NCBI GenBank assembly: GCA_017857175.1
Contig: JAFMDS010000001.1
Location: forward strand, 1 to 55,087
Reading direction: 5' to 3'
From: Candidatus Nanopelagicales bacterium
GTDB lineage: Bacteria; Actinomycetota; Actinomycetes; S36-B12
Length of the DNA stretch: 55,087 bases
Position 1 is the stretch's first letter; every line of letters starts with the position of its first letter. Positions 1-9,011 of this stretch are shown here, one piece after another. The translations under genes and the position numbers were made by a program. The notes below the pieces were generated by a model, which had not been told where the DNA came from, made no database searches, and saw only the letters and a list, made by a program, of their open reading frames with translations.

Positions 1-1154
1 TTGAGCGGATAGATGTCTTGATATTTTTTTGGTGGATTCTCTGCGAACGCGATGGTGCCATCGGCTCTCGTGGTGAACCACTCGGGGTGTGACAAAACCC
101 AGGGATGATCAGGGGTTGTCTGCAACGCTAGGTCCAAGGCAATTTCAAGATTGAGTTTTTTTGCAGCGGCTACGAAGTCAGCGAAGTCCTTCAGCGTCCC
201 TAGATCGGGATGCACGCTGTCATGACCACCATGTCGAGAACCGATAGCCCAGGGCGAACCAGGGTCTGATGCCGAAGGGGTAAGTGTGTTGTTGCGCCCC
301 TTGCGATTCACCTCACCAATCGGGTGAATTGGGGGGAGATAAACAACGTCAAAGCCCATAGCTGCTACGGCAGGTAATCGTTCTGCAGCCGTGGAGAATG
401 TCCCTGAACGTGGTGGATCGATGCTCGCACCTTCGCTGCGCGGAAAAAATTCATACCAAGCGCCAACGAGTGCACGAGTTCTCTCCACGAGAAGGGGCCA
501 AGGGCCGCTGTCCGTGGGAATTTCGCGCAGCGGAAATGCTGTGGTCAATTGAGCGACGGTTGGATCGGTTGCCGCGGCGAGCCGAACGCTCGGAGGAAGC
601 GCACTGTCCGTCATCGTTGCAATTGCACTGTGCAACTTCCGCTGGTTGCGGGTGGGAAGGGTGTCCAGAATCTGATTCAAAATGATCGCGCCCTCGGTGA
701 ACTCGAGTTCGACATCTAGGTTGGCTGGAATCTTGATGCTGGCCCGATGCTGCCAGGTCGACCACGGGTCACCCCAAGCGGTGACGGTGAAATGCCAGAG
801 GCCTTGTTCCTCAGGGCGGAAGAGTGCTTCATAGCGATCCGGGTCCCACCCAGGGCGCATGGGAAACGGACCCAGTTGCTCTCCAGCCGGATTGATCAAC
901 GTCAAATCCACGGCCAATGAATCGTGGCCCTCTCGAAATGCGGTTGCGCTGAAAGGAATGACTTCGCCGACTGCTCCAGCCGCTGGGAGCAGGCCACGAG
1001 ACGAGGTACAGGGAACGGGGGATCCTTGGCAATGATCAGCCCGAACCACAGGAGAGACGTCGGTAATGGTGAATCGAGGAGACCCCGGATACGAGGAATC
1101 TATGGGCGAGGAGTCTTCAGTGACCGCATGGTGAGGAGCGGTGCGCTTGGCCAT
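1..1154 (-). CDS. glgE: Maltose-1-phosphate maltosyltransferase GlgE, N-terminal part (cut by window edge)
   Basis: The reverse strand is open from an ATG at 1154 to the window edge (384 codons). GlgE transfers maltose from maltose-1-phosphate onto alpha-1,4-glucans in the cytoplasm, linking trehalose to glycogen. The first ~190 residues resemble the GlgE N-terminal beta-sandwich. The GH13 core then begins with MGFDVVYLPPIHPIG, followed by GHDSVHPDLGTLKDF, ALDLALQTTPDHPWV and ENPPKKYQDIYPL, which are very typical of GlgE. The catalytic Asp and Glu lie beyond the edge and cannot be checked. The start is supported by TACCCT six nt upstream (leaderless pattern). The gene is divergent from glgP, with glgX nearby, so this is an alpha-glucan metabolism region. 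Confidence 0.93.
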   Translation of the reverse strand, partial: MAKRTAPHHAVTEDSSPIDSSYPGSPRFTITDVSPVVRADHCQGSPVPCTSSRGLLPAAGAVGEVIPFSATAFREGHDSLAVDLTLINPAGEQLGPFPMRPGWDPDRYEALFRPEEQGLWHFTVTAWGDPWSTWQHRASIKIPANLDVELEFTEGAIILNQILDTLPTRNQRKLHSAIATMTDSALPPSVRLAAATDPTVAQLTTAFPLREIPTDSGPWPLLVERTRALVGAWYEFFPRSEGASIDPPRSGTFSTAAERLPAVAAMGFDVVYLPPIHPIGEVNRKGRNNTLTPSASDPGSPWAIGSRHGGHDSVHPDLGTLKDFADFVAAAKKLNLEIALDLALQTTPDHPWVLSHPEWFTTRADGTIAFAENPPKKYQDIYPL

Positions 1155-1160
1155 GGATTG

Positions 1161-1166
1161 AGGGTA
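1161..1166 (-). promoter_or_regulatory. -10 box of glgE (leaderless)
   Basis: TACCCT on the reverse strand ends exactly 6 nt before the glgE ATG, which places the transcription start at or next to the start codon. Confidence 0.55.
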
Positions 1167-1195
1167 TCGGGGAACTGAGTGGCTGACCACAACAA

Positions 1196-1217
1196 TTCAT
1201 GTATACGTTTGCATGAA
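1196..1217. promoter_or_regulatory. Inverted repeat in the glgE-glgP divergent promoter region
   Basis: TTCATG, ten bases, then CATGAA form a perfect 6-bp inverted repeat between the two divergent -10 boxes. It could be an operator controlling glgE, glgP or both. Such a short repeat may also be chance. Confidence 0.3.
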
Positions 1218-1233
1218 CCATGGACTATTTCGA

Positions 1234-1239
1234 TAGGTT
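1234..1239 (+). promoter_or_regulatory. -10 box of glgP (leaderless)
   Basis: TAGGTT ends 6 nt before the GTG at 1246. No ribosome binding site is visible between them. Confidence 0.55.
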
Positions 1240-1245
1240 AGGCCT

Positions 1246-3846
1246 GTGCGAGCACTCAAGAGAATCACGGTCCGAAGTGTCCTACCCGCAAACCTTGAGC
1301 CGCTGGAAGCTTTGGCGCTCAATTTGCAGTGGTCATGGAACCCAGCTACTGCCCGCCTCTTTGCATCGATTGACCCAGAGTTATGGGAACAATCACAGGA
1401 TCCAATTTTGCTTCTGGGTGAAGTTTCCAGCGAGAGACTCGAGGAATTGGCCCACGATGCGGGGTTCGTGAATTGGGTCAATGAGCGAAAGTCTGATTTG
1501 GACGCCTACCTTGCGACCCCAGGCTGGTTTCAAGATCAGCAGGAAACTGCTAGCGCGGCAATTACGGGAATTGCATACTTTTCACCGGAATTTGGTGTGA
1601 CCGCGGCGCTACCCCAATACAGCGGTGGGTTGGGCATTCTCGCGGGTGACCATTTGAAATCATCGAGTGACCTGGGTGTGCCACTCATTGGCATCGGCTT
1701 GTTTTATAAATCTGGCTATTTCCGTCAATCACTTTCTCGGGATGGCTGGCAAGTTGAGCACTATCCGATCAGTAACCCAGACGCCAGTCCGGTAACACTC
1801 TTGCGTGAGCGAGATGGGTCACCCGTGCGCATCGCCGTAGGCATGCCACAAGGCCGCGAGTTGGGTGCCCACGTCTGGATCGCTCAAGTGGGACGGGTGC
1901 CATTGATTCTCTTGGACTCGGACATTGGGTCAAATGAGCAGGACGCACGCGATGTCACCGACCGGCTGTACGGCGGTGGCAGTGATAACAGACTCGAACA
2001 GGAAATGCTCCTTGGAATAGGTGGCATTCGAGCGCTCAGGCGCTATTGCGAGTTGAACGACGTTGTGTCACCGAATGTTTTTCACACCAATGAAGGCCAT
2101 GCAGGTTTTCTGGGTTTGGAGCGCATGCGCGAACTGGTCCAGGGACCAGCGCAACTGAATTTCGAGCAGGCGCTCGAGGCCACGCGTGCAAATACCGTGT
2201 TTACCACGCACACGCCGGTCCCGGCGGGTATCGATCGATTTTCAATAGAACTCATTAGCCGTTATTTCGGTGGCGATAACGCTGACCCCGGAATGCCAGT
2301 CGAAAAGATCATTGCACTAGGAAAAGAGACCGACGCCGATGTTTTCAACATGGCGATGATGGGATTCAGGCTCGCAGGGCGCGCCAACGGTGTCAGTCTG
2401 TTACATGGTGAAGTTTCTCGCGAAATGTTTGCTCACCTCTGGCCAGGCTTTGACAGCGACGATGTTCCCATTACATCCATCACTAACGGCGTTCATGCTC
2501 CAACATGGGTGGCTCCGAAAATCTTTGAGTTAGCGCAGCAGGAGTTCGGATTCATTGAACCTGATCACGTCTGGGATCGCATGAGCGAACTATCTGATGA
2601 AAAGTTTTGGGCTGTCAAGCGCGAGTTGCGCTCAGAGTTGATCACGATGGCTCGAAAGCGGTTACGGCAATCGTGGCGTGACAGGGGAGCGGGCGAATCA
2701 GAACTTGCGTGGACCCAGGACATTCTTGATCCCGATATTTTGACCATTGGGTTTGCGCGACGAGTTCCCTCATACAAGCGGCTCACGTTGATGCTGCGAG
2801 ATTCGCAGCGTTTGCGTGCTCTCCTCACCGACCCCGAACGTCCAATACAACTTGTGATCGCGGGCAAAGCGCACCCTGCAGACGATGGCGGAAAGGCCCT
2901 GATTCAGCAGTTGGTCAAGTTCGCTGACGCCGAAGACGTCAGGCATCGCATTGTGTTCCTTCCCAATTACGAAATCGGAATGGCCACGACTCTTTACCCA
3001 GGTTGTGACGTCTGGCTCAATAATCCCATCCGACCTCTCGAGGCGAGTGGGACTTCAGGCATGAAGGCAGCTTTGAACGGGGCACTCAACCTGTCCATCA
3101 TGGATGGTTGGTGGGACGAGTGGTTTGACGGCGAAAATGGTTGGGCTATTCCCTCTGCCCATGGACTGAACGACCTCGAGTTGCGTGATGACCTGGAAGC
3201 AAAGGCGCTCTATGACTTAATCGAAACTCAGGTTGCGCCAACTTTTTATCGTGTTGGTGAATCGGGCGTTCCGCATGATTGGTTGGCAATGATTCGCCAC
3301 ACTTTGTGTGCGCTGGGACCGAAAGTTTTGGCCACCAGAATGGTGCGCGATTACGTTCAACGTTTGTATGCGCCCGCTGCACTCGCTGGGAATGCACTCT
3401 GTGCTGACGATTTTGCACCGGCCAAAGACTTGGCGGAATGGAAGGCATGGATAAGAGGGCACTGGGATTCGGTCGCGATTGAGCACGTCGATGCAGATCT
3501 CCCCGACGGTGTAGCAAGTTTGGGCACCAGCGTGCCCATTAGGGCCTACGTCAACCTCGGCCAGATCGCTGAGCAAGATGTAAAAGTGCAGGTGATCTAT
3601 GGTCGCGTGAACTCCGAGGACGAATTGGAACACCCGTTGCACGCGGATCTTGAGTTGACGCAATCACTAGAAGGGCAACGTCGAATCTATTCTGGGCAGA
3701 TTCCTCTGGATCGCAATGGATCGTTGGGATATTCAGTTCGGATCACTCCGACGCATTCTGCCTTGGCCTCGAGTGCCGATCTTGGGCTTCAGGTTGTGCC
3801 AGCGAATTCAGAACAAAAAACGGACTCCGAGTTTCCGTTGCGCTAG
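1246..3846 (+). CDS. glgP: Alpha-glucan (glycogen/maltodextrin) phosphorylase
   Basis: The predicted protein has 866 residues and is of the long actinobacterial/archaeal alpha-glucan phosphorylase type. It releases glucose-1-phosphate from alpha-1,4-glucans in the cytoplasm and depends on PLP. The N-terminus has the typical NLQWSWNP segment. YFSPEFGV and QYSGGLGILAGDHLKSSSDLG lie near residues 110-145 and HTNEGHAGF near 279. The PLP motif EASGTSGMKAALNG is near residues 598-611, with Lys about 606. The GTG at 1246 is chosen because the protein then begins like its family and TAGGTT lies 6 nt upstream. It converges on glgX with only 11 bp between the stops and no hairpin. Confidence 0.95.
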   Translation: MRALKRITVRSVLPANLEPLEALALNLQWSWNPATARLFASIDPELWEQSQDPILLLGEVSSERLEELAHDAGFVNWVNERKSDLDAYLATPGWFQDQQETASAAITGIAYFSPEFGVTAALPQYSGGLGILAGDHLKSSSDLGVPLIGIGLFYKSGYFRQSLSRDGWQVEHYPISNPDASPVTLLRERDGSPVRIAVGMPQGRELGAHVWIAQVGRVPLILLDSDIGSNEQDARDVTDRLYGGGSDNRLEQEMLLGIGGIRALRRYCELNDVVSPNVFHTNEGHAGFLGLERMRELVQGPAQLNFEQALEATRANTVFTTHTPVPAGIDRFSIELISRYFGGDNADPGMPVEKIIALGKETDADVFNMAMMGFRLAGRANGVSLLHGEVSREMFAHLWPGFDSDDVPITSITNGVHAPTWVAPKIFELAQQEFGFIEPDHVWDRMSELSDEKFWAVKRELRSELITMARKRLRQSWRDRGAGESELAWTQDILDPDILTIGFARRVPSYKRLTLMLRDSQRLRALLTDPERPIQLVIAGKAHPADDGGKALIQQLVKFADAEDVRHRIVFLPNYEIGMATTLYPGCDVWLNNPIRPLEASGTSGMKAALNGALNLSIMDGWWDEWFDGENGWAIPSAHGLNDLELRDDLEAKALYDLIETQVAPTFYRVGESGVPHDWLAMIRHTLCALGPKVLATRMVRDYVQRLYAPAALAGNALCADDFAPAKDLAEWKAWIRGHWDSVAIEHVDADLPDGVASLGTSVPIRAYVNLGQIAEQDVKVQVIYGRVNSEDELEHPLHADLELTQSLEGQRRIYSGQIPLDRNGSLGYSVRITPTHSALASSADLGLQVVPANSEQKTDSEFPLR

Positions 3847-3857
3847 AGGAATTTTCG

Positions 3858-5924
3858 TTATGTATGCGCTCTCATGACGTAGGTCGAACGAGGTGGCATC
3901 GTGATGGAATCTCCCGCATTGTGCTGCTCGCCTGTTGGGACGCCGTTTATGGCATTCGTATCGAGAATCGGCGTGTACCTCTGGGCATAGGGGGCACCGG
4001 GCAGTGTGACCGAAACTGATTCTGCACCGGCATGAAAGATTGCATAGAGCGATTCCGAAGGGTCTGGAGTGAGAAACATGCCAATCGTTGAATGTGACTC
4101 GGAGTGCCAATGTTCAATTTCATGGGCATTGGGTGCAAACCATGCGAGATCTTTGGGCCCGTTGTCGAAGTGCGGGTTTCCAGTGAAGAACCCCAGCGGA
4201 CGGAGTGCGGGGTGAGTGGCGCGAATGTGTGCCAAGGTTGCGGTGAAATCAACCAGATCCCAGTCTTCTTGTTGTAGATCCCAGTTGATCCATGAGATGG
4301 GATTGTCCTGACAGTAACTGTTGTTGTTTCCCTGTTGGGTTCGGTGGAGTTCATCTCCAGCCATGAGCATGGGTACACCACCGGAGAGAAACAATGTGGC
4401 CAGAAAATTTCTAATCTGGCGTGAGCGGGTTTCAATTATTTGGGGGTCGGTGGTTTCGCCTTCAACGCCGTAATTGTACGAACGATTGTTGTCGGTCCCG
4501 TCACGATTTTCTTCGAGGTTAGCTTCATTGTGCTTGTGGTTGAAAGAAACTAAGTCGCGCAATGTAAAACCGTCATGTGCAGTGACAAAGTTAATAGAGG
4601 TGTAGGGGTCGGTGCCATCTCCACCATAGACGTCTTGGGATCCCGAAAGTCTCCAGCCAATTCCGGCAATTCCACTTTCGCCGCGCCAGAAATCGCGGAC
4701 ATCGTCACGGTATTTGTCATTCCATTCACTCCACAAGGGTGGAAATGAGCCGACCTGATAACCACCAGGGCCGATATCCCAAGGCTCAGCTATCAATTTC
4801 ACGCGGCGGAGAATGGGATCTTGTTGGATCGTGGTGAGGAAGTTGCCGAGCATGTCAACGTCATAGAACGAGCGGGCTAGTGCGGCGGCAAGATCGAATC
4901 GAAATCCATCAACGTGCATTTCGGTGACCCAATAACGGAGTGAATCCATGATGAGTTGGAGTGCTTGAGGCTTTGCTGCGTTAATTGTATTTCCGCAGCC
5001 TGCGAAATCTATGTAGTTGCCATCTTCATTCAGGCGGTAGAAATCTTTGTTGTTGATGCCTTTGAATGACAGGCTAGGGCCATCGAGACCACCTTCGGCC
5101 GTGTGGTTGTAGACGACGTCGAGGATTACCTCGATTCCAACCTTGTGAAGTTCGCGCACCATATATTTGAAGTCATCGATTTGTGAACCTTCGCTCACTG
5201 AGTAACCTGAGTGCGGTGCGAAAAATCCAAGTGTGTTGTAGCCCCAATAGTTGGTTAATCCGGTTTCCATCAGATGCACTTCGTCGACATAGTGATGAAC
5301 GGGAAGCAGTTCAACGGCCGTCACACCAATGTGTTTGAGGTGTTCAAGGACTTCGGGGGTGGCTAAGCCGCGGAATGTGCCTCTCTCAGTTTCGAGCACA
5401 GAGGGGTGCAACTTGGTGAAACCCTTGACATGGGTCTCGTAGATGACCGTCTCATTCCAGGGGCGTTCAAGTGGTCGATCCCCTTGCCAATCAAATGATG
5501 AAGAACTGACGACTGAGTGCGGAACAAAATCGATGCTGTCGAGTGTGGACATGGTGTGCGGGTCGTTGACGTCATAATCAAAAATCGCAGGGTCGTTGAT
5601 CAACTCTCCAACGAGCAACTTGGCGTAGGGGTCTACAAGGAATTTATTAGGGTTGAATCTCATGCCCTTGTGAGGATCCCAGGGTCCGTGGACTCGAAAT
5701 CCGTACCGGGACCCGACAGGCACGTTGGGGATGATGTCATAGTGAACGTTCTGAACCCGATGGGTCAGTGAGTGACGTTCTTCAACGAATCCGTGGGTTT
5801 CTGAGCCCCTGAGGATGCAAAATTCAACAAAATCTGCGTGTGGGGCCCAGAGGGAGACCTTGGCGCTGCCATCGTCGCGGGGTGTCACGCCAAAGGGATC
5901 CCAATGACCTACTTTTGTGCGCAC
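3858..5924 (-). CDS. glgX: Glycogen debranching enzyme GlgX (GH13 isoamylase type)
   Basis: This encodes a cytoplasmic hydrolase of alpha-1,6 branches in glycogen or limit dextrins. From the GTG at 5924 the protein has 688 residues: an N-terminal CBM48-like region (VSLWAPHADFVEF), then the GH13 barrel. Seen motifs are DVVYNHTAEGG (about 268-278), DGFRFDLA (about 338-345, nucleophile Asp), AEPWDIGPGGYQ (about 376, acid/base Glu) and FVTAHDGFTL (about 442). The frame stays open up to an ATG at 6062, but that start would overlap the divergent hydratase and adds residues unlike the family. TAAACT lies 7 nt before GTG 5924, so I prefer that start, with moderate confidence. It works with GlgP and GlgE on the same polymer. 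Confidence 0.9.
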   Translation of the reverse strand: MRTKVGHWDPFGVTPRDDGSAKVSLWAPHADFVEFCILRGSETHGFVEERHSLTHRVQNVHYDIIPNVPVGSRYGFRVHGPWDPHKGMRFNPNKFLVDPYAKLLVGELINDPAIFDYDVNDPHTMSTLDSIDFVPHSVVSSSSFDWQGDRPLERPWNETVIYETHVKGFTKLHPSVLETERGTFRGLATPEVLEHLKHIGVTAVELLPVHHYVDEVHLMETGLTNYWGYNTLGFFAPHSGYSVSEGSQIDDFKYMVRELHKVGIEVILDVVYNHTAEGGLDGPSLSFKGINNKDFYRLNEDGNYIDFAGCGNTINAAKPQALQLIMDSLRYWVTEMHVDGFRFDLAAALARSFYDVDMLGNFLTTIQQDPILRRVKLIAEPWDIGPGGYQVGSFPPLWSEWNDKYRDDVRDFWRGESGIAGIGWRLSGSQDVYGGDGTDPYTSINFVTAHDGFTLRDLVSFNHKHNEANLEENRDGTDNNRSYNYGVEGETTDPQIIETRSRQIRNFLATLFLSGGVPMLMAGDELHRTQQGNNNSYCQDNPISWINWDLQQEDWDLVDFTATLAHIRATHPALRPLGFFTGNPHFDNGPKDLAWFAPNAHEIEHWHSESHSTIGMFLTPDPSESLYAIFHAGAESVSVTLPGAPYAQRYTPILDTNAINGVPTGEQHNAGDSITMPPRSTYVMRAHT

Positions 5925-5931
5925 TCCTGTG

Positions 5932-5937
5932 AGTTTA
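5932..5937 (-). promoter_or_regulatory. -10 box of glgX
   Basis: TAAACT on the reverse strand lies 7 nt before the preferred GTG start at 5924. This is one base longer than the spacing seen at most leaderless genes here. Confidence 0.4.
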
Positions 5938-6055
5938 GTCGTGCAACTTCCCGGTCTGGTGAACCCGACATGCGGCAGTGGGCTAGCGTGTGAGGCACAT
6001 GGGCCCAGCGCTGAATCGAATGTGGCGCGTCGACATAGCGGGAGAGGATTTCCAC

Positions 6056-6853
6056 ATGGCAACTGTTCTTAGCGAGAGTGAATTCATCAAAGTCGAACTT
6101 GATGCGGGAGTTGCGGTCATTAACCTAATGCGGCCGCCAATGAATGCACTCAATTTGCAAATGCAGCGGGAGATAGCGTCCTCAGCGCGCTTGGTATCCG
6201 CACATAAGGATGTTGACGCCGTTGTGCTTTATGGCGGACCCAAAGTTTTCGCCGCAGGCGCGGATGTCAAGGAAATGGCACAGATGACGTACGCGGACAT
6301 GTCGAGTGCTGCCCACAGCCTTCAGGGCGCCTTCGATGCGGTAGCAAAGATTTCACAACCGACGATTGCTGCGATAACGGGCTTTGCGCTCGGAGGGGGA
6401 CTGGAGTTGTCCATGTGCGCAGACTTTCGAGTGGCAGGCGATAACGCGAAGCTGGGCCAGCCTGAAATTCTTCTTGGAATAATTCCAGGGGCAGGTGGAA
6501 CTCAGCGCTTACCTCGGTTAGTGGGACCTTCCAAGGCTAAGGAATTGATCTTTGGTGGACGGATGATTTCGGCGGATGAAGCACTTGAAATCGGCCTCGT
6601 GAATAAAGTGTGCGCACCGGATGACGTGCTTGCGATAGCTCTCAAATGGGCAGGCGAATTCGTTGGTGGCCCAAAAATCGCATTGGCTGCTGCAAAGCGA
6701 GCTGTCGATAACGGTCTGGATGCCAGCCTCTTCACTGGACTCTCGATTGAAAGCACTGAGTTTGCAGCCCTTTTTGCAACCGAGGATCAAAGTGTTGGAA
6801 TGAATTCATTTGTTAATGAGGGCCCTGGCAAAGCCACATTCGTGGGGCGCTAG
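6056..6853 (+). CDS. Enoyl-CoA hydratase/isomerase (crotonase family)
   Basis: The protein has 265 residues and should hydrate trans-2-enoyl-CoA in the cytoplasm. Both catalytic glutamates are in place: ALGGGLELSMCADF near residues 109-122 and GQPEILLGIIPGAGGTQRL near 134-152. The AAGADVKEM segment forms the CoA and oxyanion-hole loop. The ATG at 6056 follows GGGAGAGG and gives the usual length; an in-frame ATG at 5990 would overlap the glgX promoter. The methyltransferase follows 5 bp downstream, so they are probably co-transcribed. From memory, M. tuberculosis has an echA gene beside a methyltransferase at the same place (Rv3039c-Rv3038c). The substrate is unknown. Confidence 0.88.
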   Translation: MATVLSESEFIKVELDAGVAVINLMRPPMNALNLQMQREIASSARLVSAHKDVDAVVLYGGPKVFAAGADVKEMAQMTYADMSSAAHSLQGAFDAVAKISQPTIAAITGFALGGGLELSMCADFRVAGDNAKLGQPEILLGIIPGAGGTQRLPRLVGPSKAKELIFGGRMISADEALEIGLVNKVCAPDDVLAIALKWAGEFVGGPKIALAAAKRAVDNGLDASLFTGLSIESTEFAALFATEDQSVGMNSFVNEGPGKATFVGR

Positions 6854-6858
6854 AAACT

Positions 6859-7809
6859 ATGAGCAAAAACGTGCCAGATTCTTTAACGGGGGATATAGAG
6901 AAGGCATGGACAGACTCCAAGCTTGCCAATATTTTGTATCACGATTGGGAAGCAGAAACTTACGACGACAAATGGAGTATTTCCTATGATCAACGTTGTG
7001 TTGATTATGCCCGAAACTGCTTTGACCACGTTGTTTCCCGCGAGCAGCAGGATTCCTATGACACGGTTGTTGAATTAGGGTCAGGAACGGGCTTCTTTTT
7101 ATTGAACCTCATGCAATCGGGGGTTGGAAAACGTGGAATTGCCACGGATGTGAGTTCGGGCATGGTCTCTGTTGCAGTGCGCAATGGAAAGCAACTCGGA
7201 TTGTCTGTCACTGGCACGGTGGCAGATGCTGAGAACCTTCCATTTGCATCCCAGAGCGTTGATTTGGTCGTTGGTCATGCAGTGCTCCACCATGTCCCCG
7301 ATCTCGATGCACTGTTTTCTGAAGTCGTCCGAATATTGCGGCCAGGTGGGAGATTTGTTTTCTGCGGTGAACCCACCCAAAAGGGTGATGTCATTGCGCG
7401 CTCGTTATCTCGCCTGACGTGGTGGGTCAGCACGCATGTAACGGCATTGCCGCCCTTGAGGGATCGCTGGGCCAAGGAACCTCATGAGATCGAAGAGTCG
7501 TCGCGCGCGCAAGCACTTGAATCAGTTGTGGATATTCACACATTTGACCCCGACTCATTGGCTCGCATAGCGGTCAGATCGGGTGCGGTAGATGTGAGTA
7601 CGGTGACCGAGGAGCTGAGTGCAAGTTGGTTTGGCTGGCCCGTGCGCACATTTGAAGCATCCGTCAAACCCGGAGCTCTTGGTTGGGCATGGGCCAACTT
7701 CGCATTTGGAACCTGGAAAAAACTTGAGGCTCTGGATAAGAATGTGTTGAGCAAAGTCGTGCCTGATGAGTTCTTTTACAACGTATGTATCACGGGCTGC
7801 GCTCCCTGA
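6859..7809 (+). CDS. Class I SAM-dependent methyltransferase
   Basis: The protein has 316 residues. Motif I is VVELGSGTGFF near residues 70-80. A post-motif segment LPFASQSVDLVVGHAVLHHVPD lies near 127-148 and RILRPGGRFVFCGEPT follows, all typical of UbiE/Methyltransf_11 enzymes. The C-terminal third (WFGWPVRTFEA, AWANFAFGTWKKL) is outside the catalytic core and may bind substrate. It lies between a crotonase and a glycosyltransferase, with 5-bp gaps on both sides. Methylation of a lipid or a polysaccharide is therefore possible, as in mycobacterial polymethylated glucan loci, but the sequence alone does not name the substrate. Confidence 0.85.
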   Translation: MSKNVPDSLTGDIEKAWTDSKLANILYHDWEAETYDDKWSISYDQRCVDYARNCFDHVVSREQQDSYDTVVELGSGTGFFLLNLMQSGVGKRGIATDVSSGMVSVAVRNGKQLGLSVTGTVADAENLPFASQSVDLVVGHAVLHHVPDLDALFSEVVRILRPGGRFVFCGEPTQKGDVIARSLSRLTWWVSTHVTALPPLRDRWAKEPHEIEESSRAQALESVVDIHTFDPDSLARIAVRSGAVDVSTVTEELSASWFGWPVRTFEASVKPGALGWAWANFAFGTWKKLEALDKNVLSKVVPDEFFYNVCITGCAP

Positions 7810-7814
7810 GTCAG

Positions 7815-9011
7815 ATGCGAATCGTCCATTTTTCGTGGGAATACCCACCCGTCATGTATGGCGGACTGGGCACGCATGTCTTGGAACTAACTCGTGAGCA
7901 GGTGCGCGCTGGCCACGATGTTGTTGTCGTAACTCAGCAAAGTGAAGGGCAATCGGTTTCAGATTCGATGGATCACAATGGTGTCCGAGTTGTGCGGGTG
8001 TCACAAAGCGAACCCAGAATCGCTTTTGACGAGAGTACTTTTGAATATTGGTCACACAAATTCGCCATGGACTCGTTTGCGCAGACGAGAGCCGCCCTCA
8101 CTGATTGGAGCCCCGATCTTGTTCACGGTCACGACTGGATTGCAGCGGAGCAAACATTTCTGTCCTCAGACATGTGGGGTGTGCCTAGTGTCATCACGAT
8201 TCATGCTACTGAAATAGGTCGCCATTCAGGCTGGCTGAGCTCGCGCCTATCAAAAATTGTCCACGCCAGGGAACGGGATGCCGTGAAACATTCAGGTTCC
8301 ATTATCGTGTGCAGCACTGCTATGAAATCTGAACTGGTGCACAACCTCTGTGCCGATGACAACAAGATCGAAGTGATTCCAAACGGAGTCCGCACCGATT
8401 CACCTGCCGCAAAGAGAGTCGATCAGCTTCGGCCCGGCCACGGTTTCGAGGTTGTCTTCGTTGGCAGACTGGAGTGGGAGAAAGGCGTCCATCATGTGAT
8501 CGATGCCCTAGCAGTCCTTAACGACTCAACGATTCACTTCCACGTCATTGGCTCGGGGAGCCAGTTGAACGCTCTCAGCGCCAAGGTAGCGAGAAAAGGT
8601 TTGAGTGAGTCGGTTACTTTTCATGGATACCTGTCACCAGATAAAATGCTAGAAGTTCTTTCCATCGCCGACGCCGCTGTCATCCCATCGTCCTATGAGC
8701 CCTTCGGCATTGTTGCCCTTGAGTTAGGTGCACAAGGCATACCTTTGATCGTGTCAAAGGCGGGGGGATTGCGCGAAACAGTTCCAACTACTGAGTTCGG
8801 GTATGTCCTCTCCAACGTTGACGGTCAACACATCGCTGCTTTGCTGCAGGAGATTCGAGCTGACAGATTAGAAGCGCAGAAGCGCAGCGAGTTACTGAAA
8901 CACAGAATTGACCAGGATTTCACTTGGCAACACGTGGCTGCGAAAACAATTGCCCACTACACGGAAATTTTGGGTTCACGATTGGGAGAGTTGGCCGATG
9001 CGCGAATTTAG
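7815..9011 (+). CDS. GT4-family glycosyltransferase, probable alpha-glucan synthase type
   Basis: The protein has 398 residues with the GT-B fold. It starts MRIVHFSWEYPP and has GGLGTHV near 16-22 (donor-side glycine loop), FVGRLEWEKGVHHVI near 213-227 and the E-x7-E element in EPFGIVALELG near 294-304. This N-terminus is typical of glycogen-synthase-like GT4 enzymes such as mycobacterial Rv3032, which extends alpha-1,4-glucans. The ATG at 7815 matches the family start. The acyltransferase start overlaps its end by 14 nt. With the GH57 enzyme nearby it could build and branch an intracellular glucan. Another hexose acceptor cannot be excluded. Confidence 0.85.
   Translation: MRIVHFSWEYPPVMYGGLGTHVLELTREQVRAGHDVVVVTQQSEGQSVSDSMDHNGVRVVRVSQSEPRIAFDESTFEYWSHKFAMDSFAQTRAALTDWSPDLVHGHDWIAAEQTFLSSDMWGVPSVITIHATEIGRHSGWLSSRLSKIVHARERDAVKHSGSIIVCSTAMKSELVHNLCADDNKIEVIPNGVRTDSPAAKRVDQLRPGHGFEVVFVGRLEWEKGVHHVIDALAVLNDSTIHFHVIGSGSQLNALSAKVARKGLSESVTFHGYLSPDKMLEVLSIADAAVIPSSYEPFGIVALELGAQGIPLIVSKAGGLRETVPTTEFGYVLSNVDGQHIAALLQEIRADRLEAQKRSELLKHRIDQDFTWQHVAAKTIAHYTEILGSRLGELADARI

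Noticed and set aside
5990-6055. N-terminal extension of the crotonase from an upstream ATG
   Set aside because: The extra residues do not fit the family. The ATG at 6056 has a good ribosome binding site.
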